Shown piece after piece: positions 8,399 to 16,319 of a stretch of 32,888 bases of DNA (position 1 is its first letter; the number at the start of each line of letters is the position of its first letter). The notes below the pieces were generated by a model that worked only from the letters and a program-made list of their open reading frames with translations, did not search any database and was not told the DNA's origin. The DNA is taken from contig NZ_FPBH01000058.1 of NCBI RefSeq assembly GCF_900116445.1, positions 1 to 32,888 of the forward strand. The letters run 5' to 3'. The DNA comes from Paraburkholderia aspalathi. GTDB taxonomy: Bacteria > Pseudomonadota > Gammaproteobacteria > Burkholderiales > Burkholderiaceae. A program made the translations under genes and the position numbers.

Positions 8399-11300
8399 TC
8401 AACGCGCGTCGAGCGCATCCTGGGTCATCGGTTCGGAGCGCGAAGACTGGTGATTCCGGCTCTTGTGCGAACCCACAGGGCTGCCGGGGCGGATCCTGAA
8501 CCAGATCGCGAACATGGCCGGTAGGAACACCAGCGTGAGAATCGTTCCGGCTAACGTGCCGCCGATCAGCGTGTAGGCGAGGGTTCCCCAGAACACCGAA
8601 TGCGTCAGCGGGATGAATGCCAGGATCGCCGCCATGGCCGTGAGAATCACCGGGCGCGCCCGCTGCACAGTGGCTTCGACGACCGCATGGAACGGATCCA
8701 GCCCGGCATGTTCGTTCTGGTGAATCTGCCCGATCAGGATCAGCGTGTTGCGCATCAGGATGCCCGAGAGCGCGATGAGACCGACCAGCGCATTGATGCC
8801 GAACGGCTGCCGGAACAGGATCAATGTCGGAACGACGCCAATGAGGCCGAGCGGACTCGTCAGGAACACCATCACCATCGCCGAGATCGAGCGAACCTGG
8901 AGAATGATGATGATCAGCGTGATCGCCAGCATGATCGGGAACAGCGGCAGCATCGCAGTCGTCGCTTTGCCCGATTCCTCGATGGAGCCAGCCTGCTCGA
9001 TCCGGTAGCCGGTCGGCAGCTTCGCGATGATCGGCTGAAGCTGCCTGGTGATTGCCGTTGATACGTCCGGTGGCTGCAGATTTTCGGCAATGTCGCCACG
9101 TACCGTGATCGTCGGCACGCGGTCGCGCCAGCGCTTGATCGGCTCCTCCAGCCGCACGTCGACCTTGCCGACCTGCGACAGCGGAATGCGCTGCCCGTTG
9201 GCGCCGGCTAGCGTTAAGTCGCCGAGCCGGGCAGGGTCGAGACGCACATCGCCGGCCGAGCGCGCGATCACCTGCACGGTTCGGATATCCTCACGCACGG
9301 CGGTGACAGACACGCCGGTGAGCAGGAACTGCAGCTGTTGCGCGACGGCGCTGGACGTCAATCCCACCGCCTGCAAACGATCCTGCTGCAACGTGAAGTG
9401 CAGCGTCGGTGAGCGCGTGCCCCAGTCCGTGTTGACCGTGCGCATCATCGGACTGGCCTCCATCACCTGCTGGACTTGAGCCGCGATTCCACGCAGTTTG
9501 TCCGGGTCCGGACCGGTGACGCGATAGGCGACCGGGAACGGCGAATATGGCCCGAACACGAGTTGCGTGACGCGCACGCGCGCTTCGGGCACAAGACCAT
9601 CGGCGATGGCTCGCCTCAGTCGCGCCTTCAGTGCATCGCGCGCCTCCTGACTGTCCGTGCGGATCACGATCTTTGCGAACGACGGATCGGGCAGTTCCGG
9701 TCCCATCGCCAGGAAAAAGCGCGGTGCACCTTGCCCGACGTACGCGGTGACGATCCTGGCGTCCTTCTGTTCAGACAACCATGCCTCCACCTTTCGCGTG
9801 GCGATGCTGGTCTGCGAAATCGATGTGCCGTAGGGCATCTGCACTTCGACCAGCACTTCGGGGCGATCGGAGATCGGGAAGAACTGCTTCTTGACCACAC
9901 CCATACCGAGGATGGCCAGGGCAAAGAGGCCAACGACCGAACCGGCGACCAACCATTTGCGCGCGATCACGCGCGTCAGCAACTGGCGGAAGCGGTTGTA
10001 GCGCGGCGTGTCATAGATCGCGTCATGCCCACCTTCGACCTTTTTGAAGTCGGGCAGCATCTTCACGCCGAGGTAGGGCGTGAAGAACACGGCAACGACC
10101 CAGGACGCGATCAGTGCAATGCCGACTACCCAGAACATATTGCTGGTGTATTCGCCCGCGGTGGACCGCGCGAAGCCGTTGGGCATGAAGCCCACGGCCG
10201 TCACCAGCGTGCCCGACAGCATGGGGGCGGCAGTGTGGCTCCAGGCATAGGCAGAGGCGGCCACACGGCTGTAGCCTTCCTCCATTTTCACCACCATCAT
10301 TTCAATAGCGATGATCGCGTCGTCCACCAGCAGGCCCAGCGCCAGGATCAGGGATCCCAGCGTGATGCGATCGAAGTTCTTGCCTGTCGCGGCCATCACC
10401 ACGAACACGATGGCCAGCGTCAACGGGACAGCGGCGGCAACCACCAGGCCTGCGCGCCAGCCCATGCTCACGAAGCTCACGAGCATGACCACCAGCAGGG
10501 CGACAAAAAACTTGAGCATGAACTCGTCGACCGCCGAATGAATGTTGACGGCCTGATCGGTGACCTTTGTCAGGCTCATGCCCAGCGGCAGCCCGGCGTT
10601 GATTGCGCCGACCTCGCTGTCCAGTGCCTTGCCGAGATCGAGCCCGTTCCAGCCGTCGCGCATCACGATGCCCAGCAGCAGCGCGGGCTCGCCGTCGTTG
10701 CGGATCATGAATGTCGCCGGATCTTCATAACCGCGCTCGACGGTGGCAATGTCCGACAGTTTCAGCGTGCGGCCCTGCACGACGACCGGCGTGTCGCGGA
10801 TCTTCTGCAGGTTGTCAAAGGCGCCGTCCAGGCGAATGAACACCTCTGGACCTTTGGTCTCCACGGAGCCGGCCGGCGTCAGGGCGTTCTGGCCATTGAG
10901 CGCGGCGAATACGTCCTGCGGACTGACACCGAGCGTTGCCAGCCGGTCATGCGAGAACTGGACGTAGATGCGCTCGGCCTGCTCGCCGATGATATTGACC
11001 TTCTTCACGCCCGGCACATGCAGCAGCCGTTGCCGCAGCGTCTCGGCATCGCGCACGAGCAGCCGTTGCGGTTCGCCCCGGGCTTTCAGTGCGAAGAGCG
11101 CAAACGTGACATCAGCATATTCGTCATTGACCATCGGCCCGATCACGCCAGCCGGAAGGTTAGCTGCTTCGTCGCCGATTTTTTTCCGGGCCTGGTAGAA
11201 CTCCTCCTGCACTTCCGACGGCGGTGTGCTGTCGAGCAACGTCAGCGTTGTGTATGCCAGGCCAGGTCGTGTGTAGGTTTCGGTCCGGTCGTACCAGCGC

Positions 11301-11536
11301 AGCTCCTGCATGCGCTTTTCGATCTTTTCGGCGACCTGGTCGTGCATTTCCTGCGCAGTGGCCCCCGGCCATACGGTGATGATGGTCATCACCTTGATTG
11401 TGAACGCCGGGTCTTCGGCGCGACCCAGCTTGAAGAACGACAGGAGCCCGGCTAGCGAGATCAGGCAGATCAGGAACAGGGTGATGGAACGCTCGCGCAC
11501 GGCGAGCGCCGACAGATTGAATCGGCCTTCGCTCAC
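8399..11536 (-). CDS. RND efflux pump, inner-membrane permease
   Basis: This proton-driven drug or solvent exporter of 1045 residues is the AcrB-like component of a tripartite pump. It has an N-terminal membrane helix (about 18-36), a large periplasmic loop, a helix cluster from about 340, the proton-relay Asp405-Asp406 in LGLLVDDAIIAIEMM, a second periplasmic loop, and a C-terminal helix bundle with PLGLIGV and ALSGILMRNTLILI. Length is normal for the family. The frame is open further upstream, but the GTG at 11536 is the likely start: it overlaps the adaptor stop codon (GTGA) and has GGAG 7 nt upstream, giving translational coupling. It belongs to the branch annotated as hydrophobe/amphiphile efflux with relatives of VexF/TriC type; the exact substrate is not predictable. 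Confidence 0.93.
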   Translation of the reverse strand: MSEGRFNLSALAVRERSITLFLICLISLAGLLSFFKLGRAEDPAFTIKVMTIITVWPGATAQEMHDQVAEKIEKRMQELRWYDRTETYTRPGLAYTTLTLLDSTPPSEVQEEFYQARKKIGDEAANLPAGVIGPMVNDEYADVTFALFALKARGEPQRLLVRDAETLRQRLLHVPGVKKVNIIGEQAERIYVQFSHDRLATLGVSPQDVFAALNGQNALTPAGSVETKGPEVFIRLDGAFDNLQKIRDTPVVVQGRTLKLSDIATVERGYEDPATFMIRNDGEPALLLGIVMRDGWNGLDLGKALDSEVGAINAGLPLGMSLTKVTDQAVNIHSAVDEFMLKFFVALLVVMLVSFVSMGWRAGLVVAAAVPLTLAIVFVVMAATGKNFDRITLGSLILALGLLVDDAIIAIEMMVVKMEEGYSRVAASAYAWSHTAAPMLSGTLVTAVGFMPNGFARSTAGEYTSNMFWVVGIALIASWVVAVFFTPYLGVKMLPDFKKVEGGHDAIYDTPRYNRFRQLLTRVIARKWLVAGSVVGLFALAILGMGVVKKQFFPISDRPEVLVEVQMPYGTSISQTSIATRKVEAWLSEQKDARIVTAYVGQGAPRFFLAMGPELPDPSFAKIVIRTDSQEARDALKARLRRAIADGLVPEARVRVTQLVFGPYSPFPVAYRVTGPDPDKLRGIAAQVQQVMEASPMMRTVNTDWGTRSPTLHFTLQQDRLQAVGLTSSAVAQQLQFLLTGVSVTAVREDIRTVQVIARSAGDVRLDPARLGDLTLAGANGQRIPLSQVGKVDVRLEEPIKRWRDRVPTITVRGDIAENLQPPDVSTAITRQLQPIIAKLPTGYRIEQAGSIEESGKATTAMLPLFPIMLAITLIIIILQVRSISAMVMVFLTSPLGLIGVVPTLILFRQPFGINALVGLIALSGILMRNTLILIGQIHQNEHAGLDPFHAVVEATVQRARPVILTAMAAILAFIPLTHSVFWGTLAYTLIGGTLAGTILTLVFLPAMFAIWFRIRPGSPVGSHKSRNHQSSRSEPMTQDALDAR

Positions 11537-12648
11537 GGACGTGCTCCTTCGTTTGCCATCGCGACGGCCTGGCCGGACACGCGGACCTGCTCGCCTTCGC
11601 GCAGCAACTGGGCACCGAGCGCAATGACGCGATCGCCTTGCTTCAACGCACCGGACACGCGCGCGCTGTCGTCGTCCAGGTGAAGGACCGTCACCGGCTG
11701 CCATGCAACCCTGGCCGGCTCGCCGTTGGCGATCCACACGCCGGGCCCTTTGCCCGCGTCGAGCACCGCGCCGATCGGCACCTGCATGCCGCCTTGGAGC
11801 GCCACGCGTGCGTCCGGTATCTCGATCGTGACGGTTGCACCTAGCGGCGCGTCGGCGAGCGCGTCCTGCAATACATAACGCGCTTCGAATGTGCGGGTAC
11901 GCGGATCCGCCGTATCCGAGAGCTGGCGCAGCGTGGCTGGCACGCTGACGCCGCTGTTGCCGAACAGGGTCGCATGGGCGACCGAACCGATGGCGGGGCG
12001 CAGAGTTTCCGGTAGTTGGATCACGGCCTCGCGGCGCCCGGCATGGGCCAGGCGCACCACGGGCTGTCCGGCGCTGACGACCTGGCCCGGTTCGGCCAGC
12101 GTTTCCATCACGACGCCATCGCCGTCCGCGGCCAGATTGGCGTAGTCCGTCGCATTGCGCGCCACGTCGGCGTCGGCCTGGGCCGCGCTGAGCTGCGCCC
12201 TGGCGGCATCGGCGGCCGCCTTGGCCTGGTCGTAGGCCGAAGCCGAGATCGCACCCGTGCCGCGCAGGTCGCGATAGCGCTCCTCATCCTGCGCGGTCTG
12301 CTGCGCCCGCGCCCGCGCGGCGGTGACCGCCTCCTGCCGGGCCTGCGCGGCAAGCTTGAGATCGATGGGATCGAGGCGCATCAGCAGCTGGCCGCGTTTG
12401 ACGGTTTGGCCGGTATCCACAAGCCGTTCCAGCACCTTGCCGGAAACACGGAAACCCAGGTCGCTTTGCACGCGAGCCGCGACAGTCCCCGTAAACGAAC
12501 GGGCTGCGGGGACGGCGCTCTGAACGATGGCCGTGCGCACCAGCGGCACCTCGGTGCGCGGATCGGACGGTGCTTTTTCGCCGCAGGCCGCTAGCGCAAG
12601 CGGCAGCGCACAGGCGAGTGCGGAGGTGGCGAAGCGACGCGAGAACAT
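11533..12648 (-). CDS. RND efflux periplasmic adaptor (membrane fusion protein), lipoprotein
   Basis: An AcrA/MexA-type adaptor of 371 residues that links the inner-membrane pump to the outer-membrane channel. The signal sequence ends in a lipobox, LALAAC, with lipidated Cys22. It is followed by the first lipoyl half-motif (GFRVSGKVLERLVDTGQTV), an Ala/Gln-rich coiled-coil hairpin at about 100-165, the second lipoyl half (ADGDGVVMETLAEPGQVV), and beta-barrel and membrane-proximal domains. It is first in a minus-strand operon with the RND gene, whose start overlaps its stop. Its promoter, 46 nt or so upstream of the ATG, is overlapped by a dyad that also occurs in front of the outer-membrane gene, so TetR repression is likely. 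Confidence 0.92.
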   Translation of the reverse strand: MFSRRFATSALACALPLALAACGEKAPSDPRTEVPLVRTAIVQSAVPAARSFTGTVAARVQSDLGFRVSGKVLERLVDTGQTVKRGQLLMRLDPIDLKLAAQARQEAVTAARARAQQTAQDEERYRDLRGTGAISASAYDQAKAAADAARAQLSAAQADADVARNATDYANLAADGDGVVMETLAEPGQVVSAGQPVVRLAHAGRREAVIQLPETLRPAIGSVAHATLFGNSGVSVPATLRQLSDTADPRTRTFEARYVLQDALADAPLGATVTIEIPDARVALQGGMQVPIGAVLDAGKGPGVWIANGEPARVAWQPVTVLHLDDDSARVSGALKQGDRVIALGAQLLREGEQVRVSGQAVAMANEGARP

Positions 12649-12681
12649 GAAAGTCCCATCGATGAAGTGATGACGGCTTTC

Positions 12682-12717
12682 ATTATGGTTCTAGTGACCA
12701 AATTAGTCAAGAGTCAC
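12682..12717 (-). promoter_or_regulatory. Efflux operon promoter with overlapping TetR-type operator
   Basis: On the minus strand a near-consensus sigma-70 promoter is visible: TTGACT (12705-12710), 17 nt, CATAAT (12682-12687). The -35 box and spacer lie inside a dyad, CTAGTGAC (12691-12698) and GTCACTAG (12713-12720). Its 24-nt core (12694-12717), GTGAC-N14-GTCAC, recurs between tetR and the outer-membrane factor gene. Binding here would block RNA polymerase. That the tetR product binds is inference from the twin sites. Confidence 0.7.
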
Positions 12718-12731
12718 TAGTGTTGATCGCG

Positions 12732-13355
12732 TCAGGGCGACAGACTTCGGAGAACCAGGCTGGACAGCTGCGCAGGCGCGACATCGGTGGTGTCGCGGTT
12801 GTACTGCAGGAGTAGCGGGTTGAGGTACGGGCGCAGCACCAGGTAGATTGCCATCGCGGTTTCGTCCAGCGGCGTCTTGCGTTCGAAGTCTCCGCTTTGC
12901 CGACCTTCCTGCAGAACTTCCTGGAGCAGCTTCTGAACACGTGCCTCATAGGCTTGCACCGCCTGCCAGTTTTCCGTGGCGGCCGATGCTGCGATTTCGT
13001 ATAGCTTGCGGTCCCGGAAAAACAGCCTGAGGCTCGCTTCGGTAAAGACCTTGAAGATCCGTCGCAGCTTCTCCGGCGGCAGATCGGTCTCTGCGACGGC
13101 TGTCCGGACCTCGCTTTCGATTTCGCGCAGGCAGTTGACGCAGATCATCTCGCCAATGGCCTGCTTGGATTCGAAGAACTTGTAGATGTAGGCCTTGGAA
13201 AACCCGATCGCCCTGGCAAGGTCAGAGACCGTCGTTTTCTCGTAGCCATACCGGCTGAAGTGCTCGGTGGCGGCGGCAACGATCTGGTCCCGCACTTCGT
13301 GATCAGCCGGGCCACGCGCGGGGGCGGAGGAAGTGGTGGTGTTTTTCATGGGCAT
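12732..13355 (-). CDS. TetR-family repressor of the efflux locus
   Basis: A regulator of 207 residues. The N-terminal DNA-binding domain is typical of TetR: IVAAATEHFSRYGYEKTTV, then the helix-turn-helix SDLARAIGFSKAYIYKFF (about 44-61) followed by ESKQAIGEMI. The C-terminal half, ligand-binding and dimerising, is helical and resembles TetR_C domains of efflux regulators. It sits between the adaptor gene (same strand, downstream) and the divergent outer-membrane factor gene. Two matching dyads flank it, one over its own promoter, so autoregulation plus control of both efflux transcripts is the likely scheme. Start ATG 13355 or ATG 13349; neither has a clear ribosome site. The inducer is unknown. 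Confidence 0.9.
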   Translation of the reverse strand: MPMKNTTTSSAPARGPADHEVRDQIVAAATEHFSRYGYEKTTVSDLARAIGFSKAYIYKFFESKQAIGEMICVNCLREIESEVRTAVAETDLPPEKLRRIFKVFTEASLRLFFRDRKLYEIAASAATENWQAVQAYEARVQKLLQEVLQEGRQSGDFERKTPLDETAMAIYLVLRPYLNPLLLQYNRDTTDVAPAQLSSLVLRSLSP

Positions 13356-13367
13356 AGCATACAGGAA

Positions 13368-13401
13368 TGGACAACGAGTGACTATTTGGTATTATAGTCA
13401 C
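13368..13401. promoter_or_regulatory. Divergent tetR / outer-membrane factor promoters with operator
   Basis: A perfect dyad, GTGACTAT (13378-13385), 8 nt, ATAGTCAC (13394-13401), lies between the two genes. On the plus strand TGGACA (13368-13373), 16 nt, TATTAT (13390-13395) fits a sigma-70 promoter for the outer-membrane gene. On the minus strand a perfect TATAAT (13391-13396) fits a -10 box for tetR with a weak -35. The dyad covers both -10 regions and has the same GTGAC-N14-GTCAC frame as the site at 12694-12717. Confidence 0.75.
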
Positions 13402-13425
13402 ATCCGGAACTTCGCTAAGACGCTC

Positions 13426-14886
13426 ATGCTACCCAAACACCTCCTTGCTGCGGTCATTGTCGCCAGCCTCTCGGCGGCCTGCGCTGTCGGCCCCGACTAT
13501 GTCCGGCCCGATGTAGCCATGCCGGACCATTTCCAGGGCCAGGCTGCGGTAGATCACCGGCAGGCGGCGGCGAGCGCAGACCTGGTCACGTGGTGGACGG
13601 GTTTCGGCGATCCGCAACTGACGCGATTCGTCGCGCTTGCGCTGGAGCAGAACCTCGACCTCGCGCAGGCATCCGCTCGCGTCGTGCAGGCGCGTGCAGG
13701 ACTTGGCGCGGCGAATGCCGCGCTGCTGCCTTCTGGCAATGTTAGTGGCCAGGCGGCCCGGGTCTACCAGTCGGTTGAAACTCCGCTGGGACGCGTCCTG
13801 AACTCAACGCCTGGTTTCGATCGCTACGGCAACGACTACGAGGCCAATTTCAACGCGAGCTGGGAACTGGATGTGTTTGGTGGCCTGCGTCGCGGGCGGG
13901 AAGCGGCAGTTGCCGATTATCAGGCTTCAGAGGCCGGCGAGATGGCCGCGCGCCTGGCTGTGGCAGCGCAGACGGCCGACATCTACATCACCATTCGTGG
14001 ATTGCAGGCTCGTCTGCAGGTGGCCCGCAAGCAGTTGCAGACGCAGCAGGATCTGCTCTCGACCATCAAGCTTCTGTATGGGAAAGGCCTGGCGGCCGAC
14101 CTTCAGGTGAGCCAGGCTGAAGGCGCGCTTGCGCAGGTTCAGGCGTCCATCCCGGTCCTCGAGGCGGGGCTGGATGCGGCGATGAACGCGCTGGATGTGA
14201 TGCTGGGCTCACAGCCCGGCACGCATCGGGCGGAACTCATCGAGGGCGGCGATATCCCGGCCGCCCCGCGAATCGCAGGCACCGGATCGCCTGGCGAGTT
14301 GCTCAGGCGTCGGCCCGATCTGATCGTGGCCGAGCGCCGCCTTGCTGCATCGAACGCGCGTATCGGCGTGGCAGTCGCTGAGTATTACCCCAAGCTGTCA
14401 CTCAGTGGACTGATCGGGAGCGCCACTTCAGTGGCCAGCGGCAACCTGTTCAGTAGCGGCGCCGGTCAGGCCGCTGGCGTGCTGGGGCTGCGCTGGCGTC
14501 TGTTCGATTTCGGCCGCATCAATGCCCAGATCAATGAGGCCAAAGGCCAGGACGCCGAGATGCTCGCCGCGTACCGGCTTGCCGCATTGCACGCAACGGA
14601 GGACGTCGAGAATTCTTTCTCTGCACTCGTGAAGCGCGAGGAGCAGGCCGCCGTTCTCGCGCAGGGTGTGAGCTCGCTCGGCCGGGCGCGAGCCGCCTCG
14701 TTTGCGGCCTACCAGAAAGGTGTCGTCAGCCTGATCGAAGTCCTGCAGGCCGATCAGAACTTGCTGAGCGCATCCGACGAGCGGGTGCAGGCGCAAACAG
14801 AATCGGCGCGCGCAGCGATCGCCGCATTCAAAGCGCTCGGCGGGGGGTGGCAACCCGCCGATCCTCAGGCCGTTGCAAGCCGATAG
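13426..14886 (+). CDS. NodT-type outer-membrane efflux lipoprotein (OprM-like)
   Basis: The outer-membrane channel of the tripartite pump, 486 residues. A signal sequence with lipobox SLSAAC gives lipidated Cys19, followed by AVGPDYVRPDV, the usual start of NodT/OprM proteins. Two outer-membrane-efflux repeats follow: LEQNLDLAQASARVVQARAG in the first, and LLRRRPDLIVAERRLAASNA with IGVAVAEYYPKLSLSG in the second. The start at 13426 fits the short signal peptide; the open frame extends upstream to 13333 but that part crosses the operator and the tetR start. It is divergent from tetR and is probably derepressed together with the adaptor and pump genes. Confidence 0.92.
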   Translation: MLPKHLLAAVIVASLSAACAVGPDYVRPDVAMPDHFQGQAAVDHRQAAASADLVTWWTGFGDPQLTRFVALALEQNLDLAQASARVVQARAGLGAANAALLPSGNVSGQAARVYQSVETPLGRVLNSTPGFDRYGNDYEANFNASWELDVFGGLRRGREAAVADYQASEAGEMAARLAVAAQTADIYITIRGLQARLQVARKQLQTQQDLLSTIKLLYGKGLAADLQVSQAEGALAQVQASIPVLEAGLDAAMNALDVMLGSQPGTHRAELIEGGDIPAAPRIAGTGSPGELLRRRPDLIVAERRLAASNARIGVAVAEYYPKLSLSGLIGSATSVASGNLFSSGAGQAAGVLGLRWRLFDFGRINAQINEAKGQDAEMLAAYRLAALHATEDVENSFSALVKREEQAAVLAQGVSSLGRARAASFAAYQKGVVSLIEVLQADQNLLSASDERVQAQTESARAAIAAFKALGGGWQPADPQAVASR

Positions 14887-15187
14887 CACCATCACCGTGG
14901 GCCGGCTGCAGCCGGCCCGCTCGTTTGCAGAGGCTTCCTCCGACAGTCGGGACGCTGTTTCCGGCGCCTGCCGACGCGCAGTGCGCACGACGGGCAAGTG
15001 ACCGTTGGTAATTCGAGAACGGCCACAACTAGTGCAATGACCTGACTGAAGGAAACGGATCCGCAAAGCGGCCCTGTCCGTTATCGATCGATAGTGCCGT
15101 AGAGCTAATGTTTCATGGCCTCGATGCGGGCGGCCGCGGTCGCTGCGCTACCTTCCTTGACCGGAGCTAAAGAAGCCGTGATTCTCG
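14887..15187. other. Gap between efflux and SDR genes, possible terminator
   Basis: No gene seen. Just after the outer-membrane factor stop is a perfect palindrome, GGGCCGGC-TGCA-GCCGGCCC (14899-14918). Transcribed, it would form an 8-bp GC stem with a 4-nt loop. It is followed by GCTCGTTTGC, not a good U-run, so it is a weak or bidirectional terminator at best. The genes on both sides converge here, which suits a terminator. Confidence 0.45.
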
Positions 15188-15961
15188 TTAGAAAACGCTG
15201 GGAACCAGGTTCTCACCACCTGATACCTCGATGACGGTGCCGGTTACATAACGGTTGATCATCAGGAACAGCGCAGCGTGTCCAATATCATCTGCTGTGC
15301 CTGCGTGTCGCGCCGGAAAGGACTCACGTACTTTTGCTCTCAATGCCTCGCGCTCGTTATCGGACATGACGCGCCACAAGTTTGTGTCGACATAGCCGGG
15401 ACGTATCGTGTTAACTCGAGTAGGGGCTAGTTCGAGTGCGAGTGAGCCCGATAAGGATTCCACCGCGACAAACGCAGAGGTGACAGCGCTGAAGCCGCTC
15501 TTATGTCGCGCTGCCAAGCCACCGGTAAGGAAGGTAATCGAGCCGCCGGCTCTCAGGTGGGGCGCTGCATAACGCGCACAGGCCCAACTGCCGAGGAACT
15601 TATTTTCTATATAGCTTCGGACGCCGCGCATATCGTCGTCCATGAAAGTCCCCCAGGTCCCCAAATCGGGCCCTGCTGTGACGGCGAGATGGTCGAATGG
15701 TCCTATGTTGTCAAAGGCCTTTCTCACCGCTGCCTCATCGCAGATATCCAAGGTCACCTGTTCGAAATTAGCCAAATCCCGACGTTCCTCCGCCGAGGTG
15801 ATACGCCGACTTGCGACCATCACGGACGCACCCGCTGCATACGCCGCTTGCGCAATTCCAAGGCCAATTCCTGTTTTCCCGCCAACCACCACCACTTTTT
15901 TTCCTGAGAGGCTCAGGAAGGGCGATGACGAATGTTCTCGATGATTTATTGCGGTGCTCAT
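15188..15961 (-). CDS. Atypical short-chain dehydrogenase-like protein lacking YxxxK
   Basis: A Rossmann-fold SDR of 257 residues. The cofactor motif GGKTGIG (27-33) and the ASRR segment after strand 2, which favours NADP, are intact. The usual NNAG is replaced by VTAG, and the catalytic Tyr-x3-Lys is missing: where it should lie the protein reads GFSAVTSAFVAVESLSG before the normal LALELAP and RVNTIRPGYVDT. It belongs to a recognised SDR-like branch with a degenerate active site, so it may bind cofactor without classical catalysis or use other residues. AGGA lies 8 nt before the ATG. It is divergent from a LysR gene 358 nt away, its probable regulator. Base composition is lower in GC than the efflux genes, which suggests separate acquisition. 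Confidence 0.85.
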   Translation of the reverse strand: MSTAINHREHSSSPFLSLSGKKVVVVGGKTGIGLGIAQAAYAAGASVMVASRRITSAEERRDLANFEQVTLDICDEAAVRKAFDNIGPFDHLAVTAGPDLGTWGTFMDDDMRGVRSYIENKFLGSWACARYAAPHLRAGGSITFLTGGLAARHKSGFSAVTSAFVAVESLSGSLALELAPTRVNTIRPGYVDTNLWRVMSDNEREALRAKVRESFPARHAGTADDIGHAALFLMINRYVTGTVIEVSGGENLVPSVF

Positions 15962-16319
15962 GGCTCTAGTCCTATTTGATCAGTAGTTTCGTTGTTGATC
16001 CAGGAAGCGCCGCAACTTATCGACCAAAAAATCGATGAGCGGCGTTCCTTCCAACAGGGGTTTCAAGGTGCTCGATGGGCTTGGGCGGCTGTGACGCATT
16101 GTTTTGGTAAAAAACGTGTTGCCACGCCAGCTTCTGCTGTCGTTCGACCGATTGATCGGGCACGCATCGATACTAATTTGGTCGGTTAAGATTGATAATG
16201 GGCAAATATTTCATAGGTACCATTCTTTGAAAGAATAGGTCGATCTGCCCCCCGGGAGGTCCGCAGTCGATTCCTGGCAAGGTTCATGCGGGCCCCGCCA
16301 AGCTCGCCAAGGAAATGGA
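15962..16319. other. Divergent intergenic region SDR / LysR
   Basis: No gene recognised. An imperfect hairpin lies at 16003-16048: GGAAGCGCCGC pairs with GCGGCGTTCC with one bulge, and ATCGA with TCGAT around CCAAAAAA. On the minus strand the same DNA also reads as a short open frame ending in DFLVDKLRRFLDQQRNY, which I do not recognise. The region from 16190 to 16240 is AT-rich and probably holds both promoters. Confidence 0.4.
16222..16236. promoter_or_regulatory. LysR-type T-N11-A dyad
   Basis: A perfect 7+1+7 inverted repeat, ATTCTTT-G-AAAGAAT, contains T(16223)-N11-A(16235), the classic LysR-regulator box. It is 83 nt before the LysR start and between the divergent SDR and LysR genes. 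Binding by this LysR protein is inferred from position and form. Confidence 0.5.

Noticed and set aside
9476..11455. Plus-strand open frame of 659 codons
   Set aside because: It is antisense to the RND pump gene, rich in His, Arg and Asp with no family pattern. Long antisense frames are common in GC-rich coding DNA.
14899..14918. Strong rho-independent terminator
   Set aside because: The stem is perfect but no T-run follows, so only a weak terminator is claimed.
16003..16048. Riboswitch or attenuator hairpin before the SDR
   Set aside because: The stem has a bulge and an unpaired internal segment, lies 40-90 nt outside the SDR start and shows no T-run or leader peptide.
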